Part shown: in pieces, positions 62,379-64,000 of the stretch | Numbering within the stretch: position 1 is the first letter of the stretch | How the letters are laid out: each line of letters begins with the position of its first letter | Source: Acridotheres tristis | Taxonomy: Eukaryota > Chordata > Aves > Passeriformes > Sturnidae | Reading direction: 5' to 3' | NCBI GenBank assembly: GCA_037013685.1 | Contig: CM072888.1 | Span: 2,213,034-2,277,033, forward strand | Length of the DNA stretch: 64,000 nucleotides | Notes under the pieces: model-generated | The model's database searches: none | Told to the model about the DNA's origin: nothing | What the model saw: only the letters and a program-made list of their open reading frames with translations | Program-made: the position numbers and the translations under genes

Positions 62379-64000
62379 GTGAGTCTTTCTGTTCCCTGAA
62401 TATGATATTGTCCCTGCTGGGGAATGGACTGGGATTTTTTCCTTGCTTGCTTGCTTGCTTTTGGGGATTTTTTTGTGTTTGTTTTATATAGACTCTTTTC
62501 TATGGTATCAGACTAAAGAACAGCTGGTGTTAGTGATAGTAGGAGGCAGAAATATTATTTCCTTTAGTCTCCTGTATAACCTGCCTACATTATACAAGAA
62601 AAACCTGATGAAACTGGTGGTTTTTAGGGAATAAGCCTGTTAATTAGTCCAATCTTACACGACACAAGATGATGCACAACACATGGAATGCACAGCAAGA
62701 GGAAATGAAAGGTCTGGACTCAGCTAATCCTTTCAGTCCCCTGACCCCTAAATGTCTGTGCCAGTCGCAGTATAGCCTGTGGAAGCTCTAGTGAGCTCAG
62801 TCCATTTTTATTGGAGAGCTGATACAGGGACAAGTAACCTCCTCAGAGCCAGCAGCCACGTGTCTCTTCCCCAGACAAAGCATGGAGTATTAATTAGGTA
62901 ACTCTCACTGGCTTTCTCCTCCCAGTTGTCCTATTGAAATGTCACATCATCTCTCTGCCCTTTTTTTATGGGTGATTTCACAGTCATTCAGGGCAAAAAA
63001 AAAACAACAACCCAACACATCATTTTATATGGGCAGGGTTAATTATTTCAGATGGGATTCTGGAATCACCTGGGAAAACATCATTTATTCAGACTCAGCT
63101 GTATAGGGTTCGTTCTTAGGAGCTGCTGGTTTTTAAGCAGCTCGTCTGCAAAATTACGTGTCCAAGTGATCAAGAGTGTTTTAGAACAAAGTTTAGAGCT
63201 GGACATGAGAGTTTTTGTTTAACCTGATAGGAAGGTAGAAGATATTGTAGTCAGCTGCCTTTGGGGTTGATTAAACCTCTGCAGTTACTTAGATATTAAT
63301 TACATTAACCATTTATTGCTTCATAAGCTCTTAAGACAGTCATGATTATTATGAACTGTGCATGTGATTGTGATTTGGTTTCTGATTATGAAATGATATC
63401 TCACTATTTTTTATTTTTTAAAACTACTGGTGATGGAAAAACCTGCCTCTCAAGCAGGTGTGCAGCAAATCACTCCTGCTCACATTTTCCACAGTAAACA
63501 CCTAAAATCTCACGGAAAAGAGGAATGAAATGCTAATAATATGCTTCAGTCAGGATATTCCACATGCCCCTAAGCATGTTGTACAGAAATAGTTCGTCTG
63601 ACCTTTGGAATGGCAGTATTGAATTCACCTATTTCCTGTTCAGTAGTTAGATATTGTTCTAGACAAGTTGACACATAAGATTGTAAGGGATGTTTTGGAT
63701 TTTAAGAGGTCGAAGTGTTTTCCCATCCCTGCTCACCCGCAAATGTTGAACGCAGTTGTGAATGAACCTGAGAGAACAGGATTTGCCCAACGTAGGTGGG
63801 AGGGACCAATTTTAGTCTTCTCATTGTCTCAGTTCCCCACCCTTTGTCAGCTGCTACATGGGCTCAAAATGTCAGTACGAAGTTACCCCTGAAAACCCAT
63901 TCAGGTATCCTGAGGCACACGTATCCCAACTTGCAGAGGCTCCCCAGCTTCCCGTCACCTTCCACCTCTTCCCTGCTCCAGGGGTCACGGTGATGGTCGG
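62379..64000 (+). other. ANK2: Start of the next ANK2 intron, cut by the window edge
   Basis: About 1.6 kb with no exon. A (CTTG)n run lies at 62442-62460. The exon for repeat 9, expected to begin with a DGLTPLH-like sequence, was looked for and not found. Confidence 0.8.
62442..62460 (+). repeat. (CTTG)n microsatellite, about five units
   Basis: Perfect CTTG repeats followed by a T-rich stretch, just downstream of the repeat-8 exon. Confidence 0.9.

Noticed and set aside
63980..64000. Terminal 'gatggtcgg', compared with the start of a DGL-type repeat exon
   Set aside because: No acceptor directly before it, and the third codon does not fit; the real next exon is beyond the window.

Overview
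This window is vertebrate nuclear DNA, almost certainly from a bird. The evidence is a large gene with small phase-0 exons split by long AT-rich introns, and at least five short fragments that look like the avian/sauropsid CR1 LINE. I see no bacterial gene organisation. Nearly all long open frames are chance frames in introns, and many of them open with GTG or TTG rather than ATG.

One gene can be supported: the 5' part of ANK2 (ankyrin-B), on the + strand and running off the right edge. Eight shared coding exons (34958-62378) encode 269 residues: an incomplete first ankyrin repeat, seven further repeats and an 8-residue micro-exon. Residue choices such as [25 protein letters not shown]-type positions and the MMVNRTTE micro-exon fit ANK2 better than the paralogues ANK1 or ANK3, as I remember those proteins. 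All introns are GT-AG and all exon borders are phase 0, so skipping any one exon keeps the frame.

Upstream lie two candidate alternative first coding exons, each in a GC/CpG-rich patch and each ending in phase 0 at a good donor. The first (1904-2026) starts MAHAAASIKK and is a strongly charged Lys/Arg/Glu segment that resembles the MAHAA- first exon of ANK3. The second (21724-21858) starts MGNAPICQACHSEKG. I do not recognise it as a described ankyrin N-terminus. It has a promoter-like upstream patch with an E-box, an M-CAT-like and a near-MEF2 site, and an upstream ORF that stops one base before its ATG. The canonical distal ANK2 first exon is not seen and presumably lies further upstream.

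Layout: 1-940 flank or distal intron; 941-1903 CpG-rich promoter/5'UTR of the MAHA exon; 2027-21357 a long intron with two CR1 fragments; 21338-21723 CpG-rich promoter of the MGNA exon; 21859-34957 an intron with two CR1 fragments, a 1.77-kb minisatellite (30703-32467) and a CpG-dense patch near 33.9-34.2 kb; 34958-62378 the shared exons and their introns, with one CR1 fragment and a 120-bp inverted duplicate pair (39066-39185 and 40482-40601); 62379-64000 the start of the next intron.

The items most worth following up are the MGNA first exon with its apparent promoter and uORF, and the intronic minisatellite. The minisatellite is built from 10-bp half-units, is strongly G-skewed on the transcribed gene's sense strand, and opens false reading frames in all three antisense frames. 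I found no tRNA, rRNA, CRISPR, phage or autonomous transposon gene.
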